Source: DASTYK01 sp964430275 (lineage in GTDB: Bacteria; Gemmatimonadota; Gemmatimonadetes; Longimicrobiales; RSA9). From it: 5,530 bases of DNA. Location of the stretch: positions 1 to 5,530 of the forward strand of contig CAYSGF010000335.1 in the NCBI GenBank assembly GCA_964430275.1, in the 5' to 3' direction. The number at the start of each line of letters is the position of its first letter. Within the stretch, counting starts at the first letter, position 1. Under the pieces are notes generated by a model. It made no database searches. It was not told the DNA's origin and saw only the letters and a list, made by a program, of their open reading frames with translations. The translations under genes and the position numbers were made by a program. Of the stretch, positions 1 to 5,530 are shown in pieces.

Positions 1-1
1 C

Positions 2-253
2 GCGGGCGCGCCGCCCTCGCTGCAGGCGTTCTATGGCGACAGGCTGGAGGCGCTGCGCCGCCGCGCGGCCCGGGGGATGGAAGGGCTGGCGCCGGCAGTG
101 GTCGCGGATGCGGTCGAGCATGCGCTCACGGCATCGACGCCGAAGACGCGCTATGTGATCGGCAGGGACGCGCGCACGCGCGTCTGGCTCGAGCGGGTGC
201 TGCCGGACCGCGCGCGGGACCGGCTGATCACCTGGGGAATGCGCAGGCTGTAG
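2..253 (+). CDS. C-terminal fragment of a short-chain dehydrogenase/reductase (SDR)-like oxidoreductase
   Basis: This is the open 3' end of a gene whose start lies left of the window; 83 codons remain before a TAG at 251-253. The fragment has an alpha-helical run (LQAFYGDRLEALRRR) followed by MEGLAPAVVADAVEHALTA. It ends with PKTRYVIGRDARTRVWLERV and LPDRARDRLITWGMRRL. The pattern 'AxxVAxAVxxALTAxxPKTRYxxGxDA' followed by 'xLPDRxxDRLI' is the familiar tail of classical SDR proteins, just after the substrate-binding loop. The Rossmann fold, the Ser-Tyr-Lys catalytic residues and the cofactor motif would lie upstream and cannot be seen, so substrate and cofactor are unknown. The stop falls 3 bp from the stop of the convergent propeller gene. 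The family call rests on the tail alone; the reading frame is secure and the exact subfamily is not. Confidence 0.72.
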   Translation, partial: AGAPPSLQAFYGDRLEALRRRAARGMEGLAPAVVADAVEHALTASTPKTRYVIGRDARTRVWLERVLPDRARDRLITWGMRRL

Positions 254-256
254 GGC

Positions 257-1456
257 TCAGGGCGCGAGCGCGCGCGCGTCGAGCTTGTAGATGCCGCGCA
301 GCATGTCCGACGCAAGCAGGTAGCCATCCACGAACTGTACGCCCCAGATGTAGTTCGCGCCGTCGTCGAGGGCAGTGGCGAGCACCCGATCCATCTTCGT
401 CAGGTCACAGCGCCCGTCCGGCGCCTGCTCCTCCTCCGCGCAGCCGCCCAGATCGCCGGAGACATCGAGCGCGCGCACGCCGCCGTTGTAGTATGCGGCG
501 TACAGTACGCCCGCGGGCTCGTCCATCGAGAAGTTGTGTGTTCCTGCGCCCGGAACGTGATAGAACGCGACCTCGCGGGGATCGGCGGGATCACTGATGT
601 CGACGACATGGATGTCGCCCGACGCGGAGCTGCCGATCGTCCCCGGTCCTTCCTGTCCGACGAACACGTAGCGCCGTCCCTCCTCGGTCCCGGTGTCATC
701 GTGGAACCACCACATGTTGTGAACCTGCCCGCCCTCCGTCTGCACCGTCCCGAGCGCCACGGGATTGGCCGGCGTGCCATCCGCACCGGCGCCGCCGATG
801 TCGTAGATGCGCATGCCGTCGTTCCAGAGGGCAGCGAACAGCCAGCCATCGCGCACGAAGACATCGTGCACGTACGGGTTCCCGATCGTCAGGGACGCCA
901 CTTCGGACGGTGCCGCAGGATCGGTGATGTCCACGATCACGAGCTTCGCCGGCACGGTGCCGGGATCCACGGAGAGGAAGGCGTAGTGTCGGCCGTCGAC
1001 GCGACCCAGCTTGACCGTGTGCACGCCCGGCGTCGTATTCGCGGAGCCGAAGCGGGCGAGCCGCACGGGTGCGGTTGGCGTCGTGCGGTCATAGATCACG
1101 ATGCTGCCACCCGTATACTCCGTAGCGACGACGAGCAGTGCACCATCGTCGCTGATCTGCACGTCACCGGTGGTCGAGACGTTCTCGATCATCAGCGTAT
1201 CGACGAGCGCCGGGTCGTTTCCGGTGACATCCCAGATGTACACGGTGTTGCCGGGCGCCGCGCGGAAGCTCCACGTGGTCGTGTACGCGTATGTGCCGTC
1301 CGTTGCGACTTCGCCGGTGAAGTGGTCTGTCACGGGGCCGAGGCCGAGCACCGGCAGATCGCCGGCCGGTGGCGGCTCGATCGGGTCGGGTCGCCCATCC
1401 GAGCCGCAGGCCGGGGCGGTGAGGAGCACGAGCGACAGGAGCAGGCGGCGAGTCAT
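257..1456 (-). CDS. LVIVD-repeat beta-propeller, probable secreted lipoprotein
   Basis: This 399-residue protein starts MTRRLLLSLVLLTAPACGSD: two arginines, a hydrophobic core and a cysteine at 17. That suggests an exported lipoprotein, although the lipobox (TAPAC, proline at -2) is imperfect. A Pro-rich linker (about 22-35) follows, then degenerate repeats of the LVIVD type: VYIWDVTGNDP (72-82), IVIYDRTTPTAP (119-130), LVIVDITDPAAP (172-183), MRIYDI (215-220), IHVVDISDPADP (282-293) and VRALDVSGD (327-335), with a closing strand IYKLD near 390. This spacing fits a six- or seven-bladed propeller. Histidines recur at similar blade positions (H146, H197, H246, H307). C339 and C350 flank an acidic loop and could form a disulfide. 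Proteins with LVIVD repeats are generally surface or periplasmic and lack a proven enzymatic role, so no reaction is assigned. Its ATG directly follows the TGA of the barrel gene, and an AGGA 7 nt upstream supports this start. Confidence 0.88.
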   Translation of the reverse strand: MTRRLLLSLVLLTAPACGSDGRPDPIEPPPAGDLPVLGLGPVTDHFTGEVATDGTYAYTTTWSFRAAPGNTVYIWDVTGNDPALVDTLMIENVSTTGDVQISDDGALLVVATEYTGGSIVIYDRTTPTAPVRLARFGSANTTPGVHTVKLGRVDGRHYAFLSVDPGTVPAKLVIVDITDPAAPSEVASLTIGNPYVHDVFVRDGWLFAALWNDGMRIYDIGGAGADGTPANPVALGTVQTEGGQVHNMWWFHDDTGTEEGRRYVFVGQEGPGTIGSSASGDIHVVDISDPADPREVAFYHVPGAGTHNFSMDEPAGVLYAAYYNGGVRALDVSGDLGGCAEEEQAPDGRCDLTKMDRVLATALDDGANYIWGVQFVDGYLLASDMLRGIYKLDARALAP

Positions 1457-2683
1457 TCAGCGATCCTGGTGTGGGTTGTGTCGTGCGCGCGCAGCGGCGA
1501 CGCCGTAGCGGCCCATCCGGCCGTGTTCGTGTCCGACGCCGATGCGGATGCCGGCGGCGATCGTGCGGATCGTGTCGTCGCCGAAGAACGTCTCCGGCTG
1601 GAGCACGCCGCCCGCGATTTCATCGACGCGCGAGATGCCGGCCTCGACAAAGGGTGCGACCCGCAGCGGTCCGGCATCCACCTCGTATGCAACGTGTGCG
1701 GCGAGTGTTCGCCAACGCGTGATGCCCAGCAGGTGAAAGTCCGTGTGCGGTCGGGGTGAGCGGAACCGGTCGCGCGTGCGCTCTTCCTCCGGACGTGTCG
1801 CGTCCTCGTAGCGCAGCGCGGCGCGCCATGGATCCCGCTGCGCATCCAGCTCGAGCAGCCATGCGCGAAAGCCGTAGAGCGATACGCCGCCGTCCTGGTC
1901 CATCGTGCGCGCCCATTCCGCGAACGTCGTGATGCCTGTATCCCCGACGCGCGTGTTCCAGCGCGCGGATGCGCTCCACTTGCGCTGGTCGGCGCCGCCG
2001 CCGAACTGGACTTCCGGCGACTCGACGCTCGCGTAGCTGCCCTGCAGCTCGAGCGTCGGCACAGGCAGGATCGTCACGCGCGTCGCCCAGGAATCGCCGA
2101 CGCGGTCGAAGGAGCCGAGGCTCTCTGCGTCCGTCGGCTCGTCGCCATTGAAGGTGCCGGCCTCGAGGATGACGGGGCCGGCTGCGATGGCCGCAATGGC
2201 GACCAGTCGCTCCGGGATCTGTGCGAGGTGATGATTCGAGGGAAAGCGCAGGAACGGGCGACTCATGGGATCGTCCGTGCCGAAGGGCGCGAAGCCGCGT
2301 CCGACACTGAGCGATGCGCGCGCTACCGTCACGTCGATGCGCGCGCTGGCTACCAGTTCATGGAGGTACGTGTGCGGATGCCGCTTGTCGACGAACCCTT
2401 CGCCCCAGGTACCGGGTGCGAGCTCACCATCCGCGAGCGTCAAACCCTCGAGGTTGAGCATGCCGACCACGCTCAGGGCGCCGTTCCGCCACGCTCCATC
2501 GACCATGAGCACCGGCTGCGTGAGATAGGCGCCGCTGCGCGCTGCACCGGCCGCGATCGGCTGCGCCCGCACGGCCAGCGCCGTCGCACTCGCGCCGACG
2601 TGCAGCGCCTGCGCGCCGGCATTCGCTGGCAGCACGGCGATCGCGAGTGACAGCAGGAGCGGGGATCGGGGCATGCGCCTCAT
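1457..2683 (-). CDS. Putative outer-membrane beta-barrel (porin-like) protein with HPHxxxHE motif
   Basis: About 408 residues from the ATG at 2683. The N-terminus MRRMPRSPLLLSLAIAVLP followed by ANAGAQA is a clear Sec signal peptide, with predicted cleavage after AQA (about residue 26). The mature part has alternating hydrophobic/polar strands rich in Gly, Trp and Arg (e.g. WSASARWNTRVGDTGITTFAEWAR written as successive strands), as expected of an outer-membrane barrel. Notable segments are GEGFVDKRHPHTYLHEL (94-110), GRGFAPFGTDDPMSRP (128-143) and NHHLAQIPERL (150-160). The G-x-x-PFG and N-HL-x(4)-ER pattern resembles porin-type proteins, and the HPH segment resembles a motif I associate with uncharacterised barrels near metal-resistance genes (memory, not a search). 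No C-terminal aromatic residue is present. The open frame runs antisense to 3367, but the signal peptide places the true start at 2683, or less likely 2695 or 2674. None of these has a strong Shine-Dalgarno. It is the first gene of an operon with the propeller gene. Confidence 0.72.
   Translation of the reverse strand: MRRMPRSPLLLSLAIAVLPANAGAQALHVGASATALAVRAQPIAAGAARSGAYLTQPVLMVDGAWRNGALSVVGMLNLEGLTLADGELAPGTWGEGFVDKRHPHTYLHELVASARIDVTVARASLSVGRGFAPFGTDDPMSRPFLRFPSNHHLAQIPERLVAIAAIAAGPVILEAGTFNGDEPTDAESLGSFDRVGDSWATRVTILPVPTLELQGSYASVESPEVQFGGGADQRKWSASARWNTRVGDTGITTFAEWARTMDQDGGVSLYGFRAWLLELDAQRDPWRAALRYEDATRPEEERTRDRFRSPRPHTDFHLLGITRWRTLAAHVAYEVDAGPLRVAPFVEAGISRVDEIAGGVLQPETFFGDDTIRTIAAGIRIGVGHEHGRMGRYGVAAARARHNPHQDR
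1464..1467 (-). promoter_or_regulatory. Ribosome binding site of the propeller gene, inside the end of the barrel gene
   Basis: On the minus strand AGGA ends 7 nt before the ATG at 1456 and lies within the last codons of the upstream gene. The stop and start codons abut as TGAATG (1459 to 1454). This is the usual geometry for translational coupling, in which ribosomes finishing the barrel gene restart on the propeller gene. The element supports the chosen propeller start. Confidence 0.6.
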
Positions 2684-2757
2684 TGGCTGATGCATGAAAC
2701 GGAAGGCTAGGATACCCTGCATCGGGGATGGCAGGTCCCGTACAGGAGGGAGGTGGC
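2684..2757. promoter_or_regulatory. Divergent intergenic region between the barrel operon and the FAD oxidoreductase
   Basis: About 74 bp separate the two divergent starts, so promoters for both must lie here or overlap the gene ends. On the + strand TTGGCT (2683-2688) and TAGGAT (2708-2713) form a weak sigma70-like pair, each matching 4 of 6 consensus bases, with a wide 19-bp spacer. On the - strand TATCCT (revcomp of about 2710-2715) could be a -10 for the barrel gene, but no matching -35 is visible. These two -10 candidates overlap, which would make initiation mutually exclusive if both are real. No operator palindrome was recognised. Confidence 0.3.
2744..2749 (+). promoter_or_regulatory. 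Strong Shine-Dalgarno that sets a GTG start
   Basis: AGGAGG lies 8 nt before the GTG at 2758 and is followed by a second GGAGG overlapping its end. This strongly favours the GTG over the in-frame ATG at 2728, which would place this purine-rich tract inside the coding region as an unlikely N-terminus (MAGPVQEGGG). Starting at 2758 also puts the dinucleotide-binding strand at residues 3-8, as is normal for the family. Confidence 0.8.
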
Positions 2758-4191
2758 GTGACGGACGCAATCGTCGTTGGTTCCGGTCCGAACGGCCTGG
2801 TGGCCGCGATCGAGCTCGCACAGGCGGGCCTCGATGTGCTCGTGATCGAGGCGGCGGACGAGCCCGGCGGCGGTGTGCGCACGGCGGAGCTGACACTGCC
2901 AGGGTTCCGCCACGACATCTGCTCGGGTGTGCATCCCCTGGCCGTTGCTTCCCCGGCACTGCGTGAGCTGCCGCTCGATCATCACGGACTCGTCTGGCTG
3001 CATGCGCCGCTGTGCGTAGCGCACCCGCTGGACGACGCTCCCGCCGGTGCGCTCGCTCGCTCGATGGATGAGACTGCAGCCCTGCTGGGTGCGGACGGCG
3101 CGGCGTGGCGTGCACTGGTCGCCCGCTACGTCGACGAATGGGATGCACTCGCGGCCGACATCCTGCGGCCGCTGCGCACACCGCGCCACCCGCTGCTCGC
3201 CGCGCGCTTTGGCGTCCACGCACTGCGCTCCGCCGTCGGCCTCGCCCGTGGCCGGTTCTCGAAACCTCGCACGCAGGCGCTGTTCGGTGGGCTCGCCGCA
3301 CACGGCATGCTTCCGCTCGAGGATGCGGCGACAGCGGCAATCGGGCTGGTGCTCGGTGTGACCGCACACGTTGGCGGCTGGCCGGTGCCGCAGGGCGGTG
3401 CGGCGGCGCTCACCAACGCGCTCGTCGGTCTGCTTCGCTCGCTCGGCGGACGCATCGAATACGGCACGCACGTCAACTCGCTGGACGAGCTGCCGGCTGC
3501 GCGCGCCGTACTGCTCGACCTGACGGCGCACCAGGCGGCGGCCGTGGGCGGAGACCGTCTCCCGGCGCGCTATCGACGCAGGCTCGAGCGCGTCCGGCAT
3601 GGAGCGGCGGCATTCAAGGTCGACTACGCACTGAGCGAGCCGATTCCCTGGCGCGACGACACGTGCGGTCGGGCCATGGTCGTGCACGTGGGCGGCACAC
3701 TCGATGAGGTCGCTGCTGCCGAGCGCACGATGCGGGAAGGGCGCGTGGCCGGGCGGCCGTTCCTGCTCGTATCACAGCCGTCGCTCTTCGATGCAGCACG
3801 GGCACCGGACGGCGCGCACGTTGCCTGGGCATACGCGCACGTGCCGAACGGCTTCCGCGGCGATATCACGGCGGCAATGGAGGCGCAGATCGAGCGGTTC
3901 GCGCCCGGCTTTCTCGACTGCGTGCTCGATCGTGCCGTGCTGACGCCTGGGTGGCTCGAGCGGCACAATCCGAACCTGGTGGGCGGCGACATCAATGGCG
4001 GCGCGCCGGACCTGCGCCAGACGGTGCTACGCCCGACCCCGAGCTGGAACCCGTATGCGACCCCGGTCGAGCACCTCTACCTGTGCTCAGCCTCGACTCC
4101 GCCGGGCGGCGGGGTCCACGGCATGTGCGGCCGGAACGCCGCCCGAACGGCGCTGTGGCGCTCCTTCGGGCTCCGCTCCGCATCCGGCTGA
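2758..4191 (+). CDS. FAD/NAD(P)-dependent oxidoreductase, phytoene desaturase / PYROXD2-like family
   Basis: 477 residues from a GTG start. The N-terminus TDAIVVGSGPNGLVAAIELA carries the FAD-binding GxGxxG (8-13), and the second strand ends in an acidic residue (VLVIEA, E31). This is followed by the DEPGGGVRT motif that contacts FAD in amine-oxidase/phytoene-desaturase folds. The C-terminus has GGDINGGAPDLRQ, then RPTPSWNPYATPVEHLYLC, then SASTPPGGGVHGMCGRNAA (444-462), the second flavin-binding signature. The length is typical for this family (about 450-550). The combination GGDI...RP..Y.TP..LYLC.AS.PGGGVxGxxGxNAA fits the COG1233 PYROXD2-like branch better than true carotenoid desaturases. 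No carotenoid genes are nearby, so the substrate cannot be named. It is expected to be cytoplasmic or membrane-associated. It is transcribed divergently from the barrel operon, and an FtsH-like gene follows 140 bp downstream. Confidence 0.88.
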   Translation: MTDAIVVGSGPNGLVAAIELAQAGLDVLVIEAADEPGGGVRTAELTLPGFRHDICSGVHPLAVASPALRELPLDHHGLVWLHAPLCVAHPLDDAPAGALARSMDETAALLGADGAAWRALVARYVDEWDALAADILRPLRTPRHPLLAARFGVHALRSAVGLARGRFSKPRTQALFGGLAAHGMLPLEDAATAAIGLVLGVTAHVGGWPVPQGGAAALTNALVGLLRSLGGRIEYGTHVNSLDELPAARAVLLDLTAHQAAAVGGDRLPARYRRRLERVRHGAAAFKVDYALSEPIPWRDDTCGRAMVVHVGGTLDEVAAAERTMREGRVAGRPFLLVSQPSLFDAARAPDGAHVAWAYAHVPNGFRGDITAAMEAQIERFAPGFLDCVLDRAVLTPGWLERHNPNLVGGDINGGAPDLRQTVLRPTPSWNPYATPVEHLYLCSASTPPGGGVHGMCGRNAARTALWRSFGLRSASG

Positions 4192-4259
4192 ATCATGAAC
4201 ATGCCGTAATCCATGCCGATGGAACCCGGCACCGGGACCGCGGGTCTGACATCGAGTCG

Positions 4260-4274
4260 CCGGGCGCGGCCCGG
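4260..4274 (+). other. GC hairpin in the spacer between the oxidoreductase and ftsH-like genes
   Basis: CCGGGC (4260-4265), a GCG loop and GCCCGG (4269-4274) form a perfect 6-bp stem. The same 140-bp spacer (4192-4331) also holds CCCGG-CA-CCGGG (4225-4236) and two GCCGGC copies (4282-4287 and 4290-4295). No T-tract follows any of them, so a classical intrinsic terminator is not supported. The structures could slow or end transcription after the oxidoreductase gene, or fold in the leader of the ftsH-like mRNA. They may equally be a by-product of high GC. No convincing promoter was found here. Confidence 0.35.
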
Positions 4275-4319
4275 GCGTACCGCCGGCAGGCCGGCCGTCC
4301 ATCGACATACGCACTCTTC

Positions 4320-4324
4320 GGAAG
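4320..4324 (+). promoter_or_regulatory. Ribosome binding site of the ftsH-like gene
   Basis: GGAAG ends 7 nt before the ATG at 4332. The start is further supported because the encoded protein then begins with a short basic segment leading into the first transmembrane helix, as in FtsH. Confidence 0.6.
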
Positions 4325-4331
4325 TAGCACT

Positions 4332-5530
4332 ATGCGCGACGTCGTGCAGAGGCTGGTCCGGCGCAACTTCGCCGGCGCTGGCCGCAAAATCCTGTCCTTC
4401 AAAGTTCCGCTCCTGATCGGCGCGCTGGCACTGAGCCTGATCATCGCCGTGGTTACGGTGCTGAGTATCCGCGCCGCGCGCATCGACACGATCGACTACA
4501 GCGAGCTGGTCACTGCGATCGATGCCGGTCGGGTCGCTACGCTGACCATCGAGTCGGGCAGTCGCGTGCATGGAACCTGGCGCGGCGCCGGGACCGACGC
4601 CGGATTCGTCACGGTCTTTACACAGGACGACGCGAGTGCGCTCGTTGCGCGCGCGGAGCGGGTCGGCGTGCCGGTGGCATTCGCGCCCGCAGGCACTTCG
4701 CAGCGCGTGCAGAACGGTCTCATCATCGCTCTCGAGCTCCTCCTGATCGGTGGTCTCGCCTACCTGTTCTTTCAGCACATCCGCGGGCAGCGGTCGGGCG
4801 AGGTCGGTACCCGCGGCGACGGCGGGACGACGACCTTCGAGGACGTCGCCGGCACACAGGGCGCCACCGAAGAGCTGCGCGAGATGGTGGACTTCCTGGG
4901 CGCACCCGCGGCGTTCGCACGGATGGGCGCGCGCGTGCCCAAGGGCGTCCTGCTCGTAGGCCCCCCCGGCACCGGCAAGACACTGCTCGCACGCGCCGTC
5001 GCGGGTGAAGCGGGCGTGCCGTTCCTCCAGCTGTCGGGGTCCGAAGTGACCGGCTTCATCGTCGGTCTCGGCGCGCACCGCATTCGCAGCCTCTTCAAGC
5101 GCGCGCGCCGCGACGGCGCCGTCATCTTCATCGACGAGCTGGACGCGCTCGGCGGCACGCGCGGCCGCAACCGCTCGCACAATGAGGACGACCGCACGCT
5201 GAATCAGCTGCTCGTCGAGATGGACGGCTTTGCGCCGAGCGACGGCGTAGTCGTCATCGCCGCGACGAACCGCCCGGAGGAGCTCGATCCCGCACTCAAG
5301 CGGCCCGGTCGCTTCGATCGTGTCGTCACCGTGGGTCTACCGACCGTGGATGGGCGCGAGGCCATCCTGCAACTGCACGCGACGCGACGCGCCATCCCGC
5401 TTCAGGGCGACGTCGATCTGCGACGGCTCGCGAAGCTCACGCCGGGCGCCAGTGGCGCGGACCTCGCCAATCTGCTCAATGAGGCCGCGATCGCGGCGGT
5501 CCGCGAGGCGAGCGAGCAGGTCGGCTGGGC
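4332..5530 (+). CDS. ftsH: FtsH-family membrane AAA+ ATPase/protease, 3' end outside window
   Basis: 399 complete codons are present and the frame is open at the right edge. Order of domains: a basic N-terminus (1-24, longer than in E. coli FtsH); TM helix 1 (about 25-46, VPLLIGALALSLIIAVVTVL); an extracytoplasmic segment (about 47-127, including DYSELVTAIDAGRVATLTIE); TM helix 2 (about 129-148); and the AAA+ module from TTFEDVAG (F169). Walker A is GPPGTGKT (210-217), Walker B VIFIDEL (264-270), and sensor-1 VVVIAATNRP precedes RPGRFDR (324-330) with both arginines of the second region of homology. TPGASGADLANLLNEAA (370-386) is the C-terminal helical subdomain. The residues for ATP hydrolysis are all present. 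The pore loop is atypical: F242-I-V-G-L-G where FtsH normally has M-F-V-G-V-G. FtsH complexes extract and degrade membrane and short-lived cytosolic proteins. The zinc site HExxH should follow beyond the window, so proteolytic activity cannot be confirmed here. It could be a secondary FtsH paralogue. Confidence 0.93.
   Translation, partial: MRDVVQRLVRRNFAGAGRKILSFKVPLLIGALALSLIIAVVTVLSIRAARIDTIDYSELVTAIDAGRVATLTIESGSRVHGTWRGAGTDAGFVTVFTQDDASALVARAERVGVPVAFAPAGTSQRVQNGLIIALELLLIGGLAYLFFQHIRGQRSGEVGTRGDGGTTTFEDVAGTQGATEELREMVDFLGAPAAFARMGARVPKGVLLVGPPGTGKTLLARAVAGEAGVPFLQLSGSEVTGFIVGLGAHRIRSLFKRARRDGAVIFIDELDALGGTRGRNRSHNEDDRTLNQLLVEMDGFAPSDGVVVIAATNRPEELDPALKRPGRFDRVVTVGLPTVDGREAILQLHATRRAIPLQGDVDLRRLAKLTPGASGADLANLLNEAAIAAVREASEQVGW

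Noticed and set aside
268..278. Alternating GC run as a simple repeat or Z-DNA element
   Set aside because: It is only 11 nt and encodes alanine/arginine codons of the propeller C-terminus; common by chance at this base composition.
536..1759. Long + strand open frame of 407 codons
   Set aside because: It is antisense to the propeller gene and the end of the barrel gene. Its translation is Arg/His/Asp-rich without recognisable motifs, as expected for a mirror frame in high-GC coding DNA.
2728..2757. ATG at 2728 as start of the oxidoreductase
   Set aside because: It would place the strong AGGAGG within the coding sequence and add ten residues before the FAD-binding strand. The GTG at 2758 has ideal spacing.
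2684..3367. N-terminal extension of the barrel reading frame (228 extra codons on the minus strand)
   Set aside because: It lies antisense to the well-supported flavin oxidoreductase, is Arg/Pro/Ala-rich without any domain, and precedes a clear signal peptide that must be N-terminal.
2707..3687. Minus-strand open frame of 326 codons
   Set aside because: It is antisense to the flavin oxidoreductase, with Arg/Gln/Cys-rich composition and no family signature.
4195..4209. Tiny open frame (M-N-M-P-stop) after the oxidoreductase gene
   Set aside because: Four codons with no ribosome binding site; too short to support as a leader peptide.
4225..4295. Intrinsic terminator in the oxidoreductase-ftsH spacer
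   Set aside because: Several short GC stems exist but none is followed by a T-tract, and such stems arise readily in DNA this GC-rich.
4077..5180. Long minus-strand open frame of 367 codons
   Set aside because: It is antisense to the unmistakable FtsH AAA+ module and the end of the oxidoreductase gene, and its translation is low in hydrophobic structure and shows no motif.

Overview
The window is very GC-rich, with strong G/C bias at third codon positions. It reads as chromosomal DNA of a Gram-negative (diderm), high-GC bacterium. The evidence for two membranes is a lipoprotein-type secreted beta-propeller, a signal-peptide-bearing putative outer-membrane barrel and a membrane-anchored FtsH-type ATPase. 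The mix of LVIVD-propeller lipoprotein, PYROXD2-like oxidoreductase and divergent FtsH recalls Gemmatimonadota, but no marker gene here proves that assignment.

Layout from left to right: (1) positions 2-253, + strand: the last 83 codons of a short-chain dehydrogenase/reductase-like protein. (2) 257-1456, - strand: a 399-aa LVIVD-repeat beta-propeller with a lipoprotein-like N-terminus, ending tail-to-tail with gene 1 and only 3 bp from it. (3) 1457 to about 2683, - strand: a roughly 408-aa putative outer-membrane barrel protein with an HPHxxxHE motif. Its stop codon abuts the start codon of gene 2 (TGAATG), so genes 3 and 2 form a tight operon. (4) 2758-4191, + strand: a 477-aa FAD/NAD(P)-dependent oxidoreductase of the phytoene-desaturase/PYROXD2-like group, read from a GTG behind a near-perfect Shine-Dalgarno. 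It diverges from gene 3 across about 74 bp. (5) 4332 to beyond the right edge, + strand: an FtsH-family membrane AAA+ protein with an unusual pore loop. It follows a 140-bp spacer rich in short GC hairpins. The protease part lies outside the window.

Genes 3 and 2 probably work together at the cell envelope, one in the outer membrane and the other as a secreted lipid-anchored propeller. Both carry striking histidine patterns that could indicate metal binding, which is an inference. Genes 4 and 5 are co-oriented but are not obviously one functional unit. No RNA genes, CRISPR arrays, insertion sequences or phage signatures were seen. Most of the window looks like ordinary chromosomal content. 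The points most worth a second look are the FtsH pore-loop change and the barrel-propeller pair.
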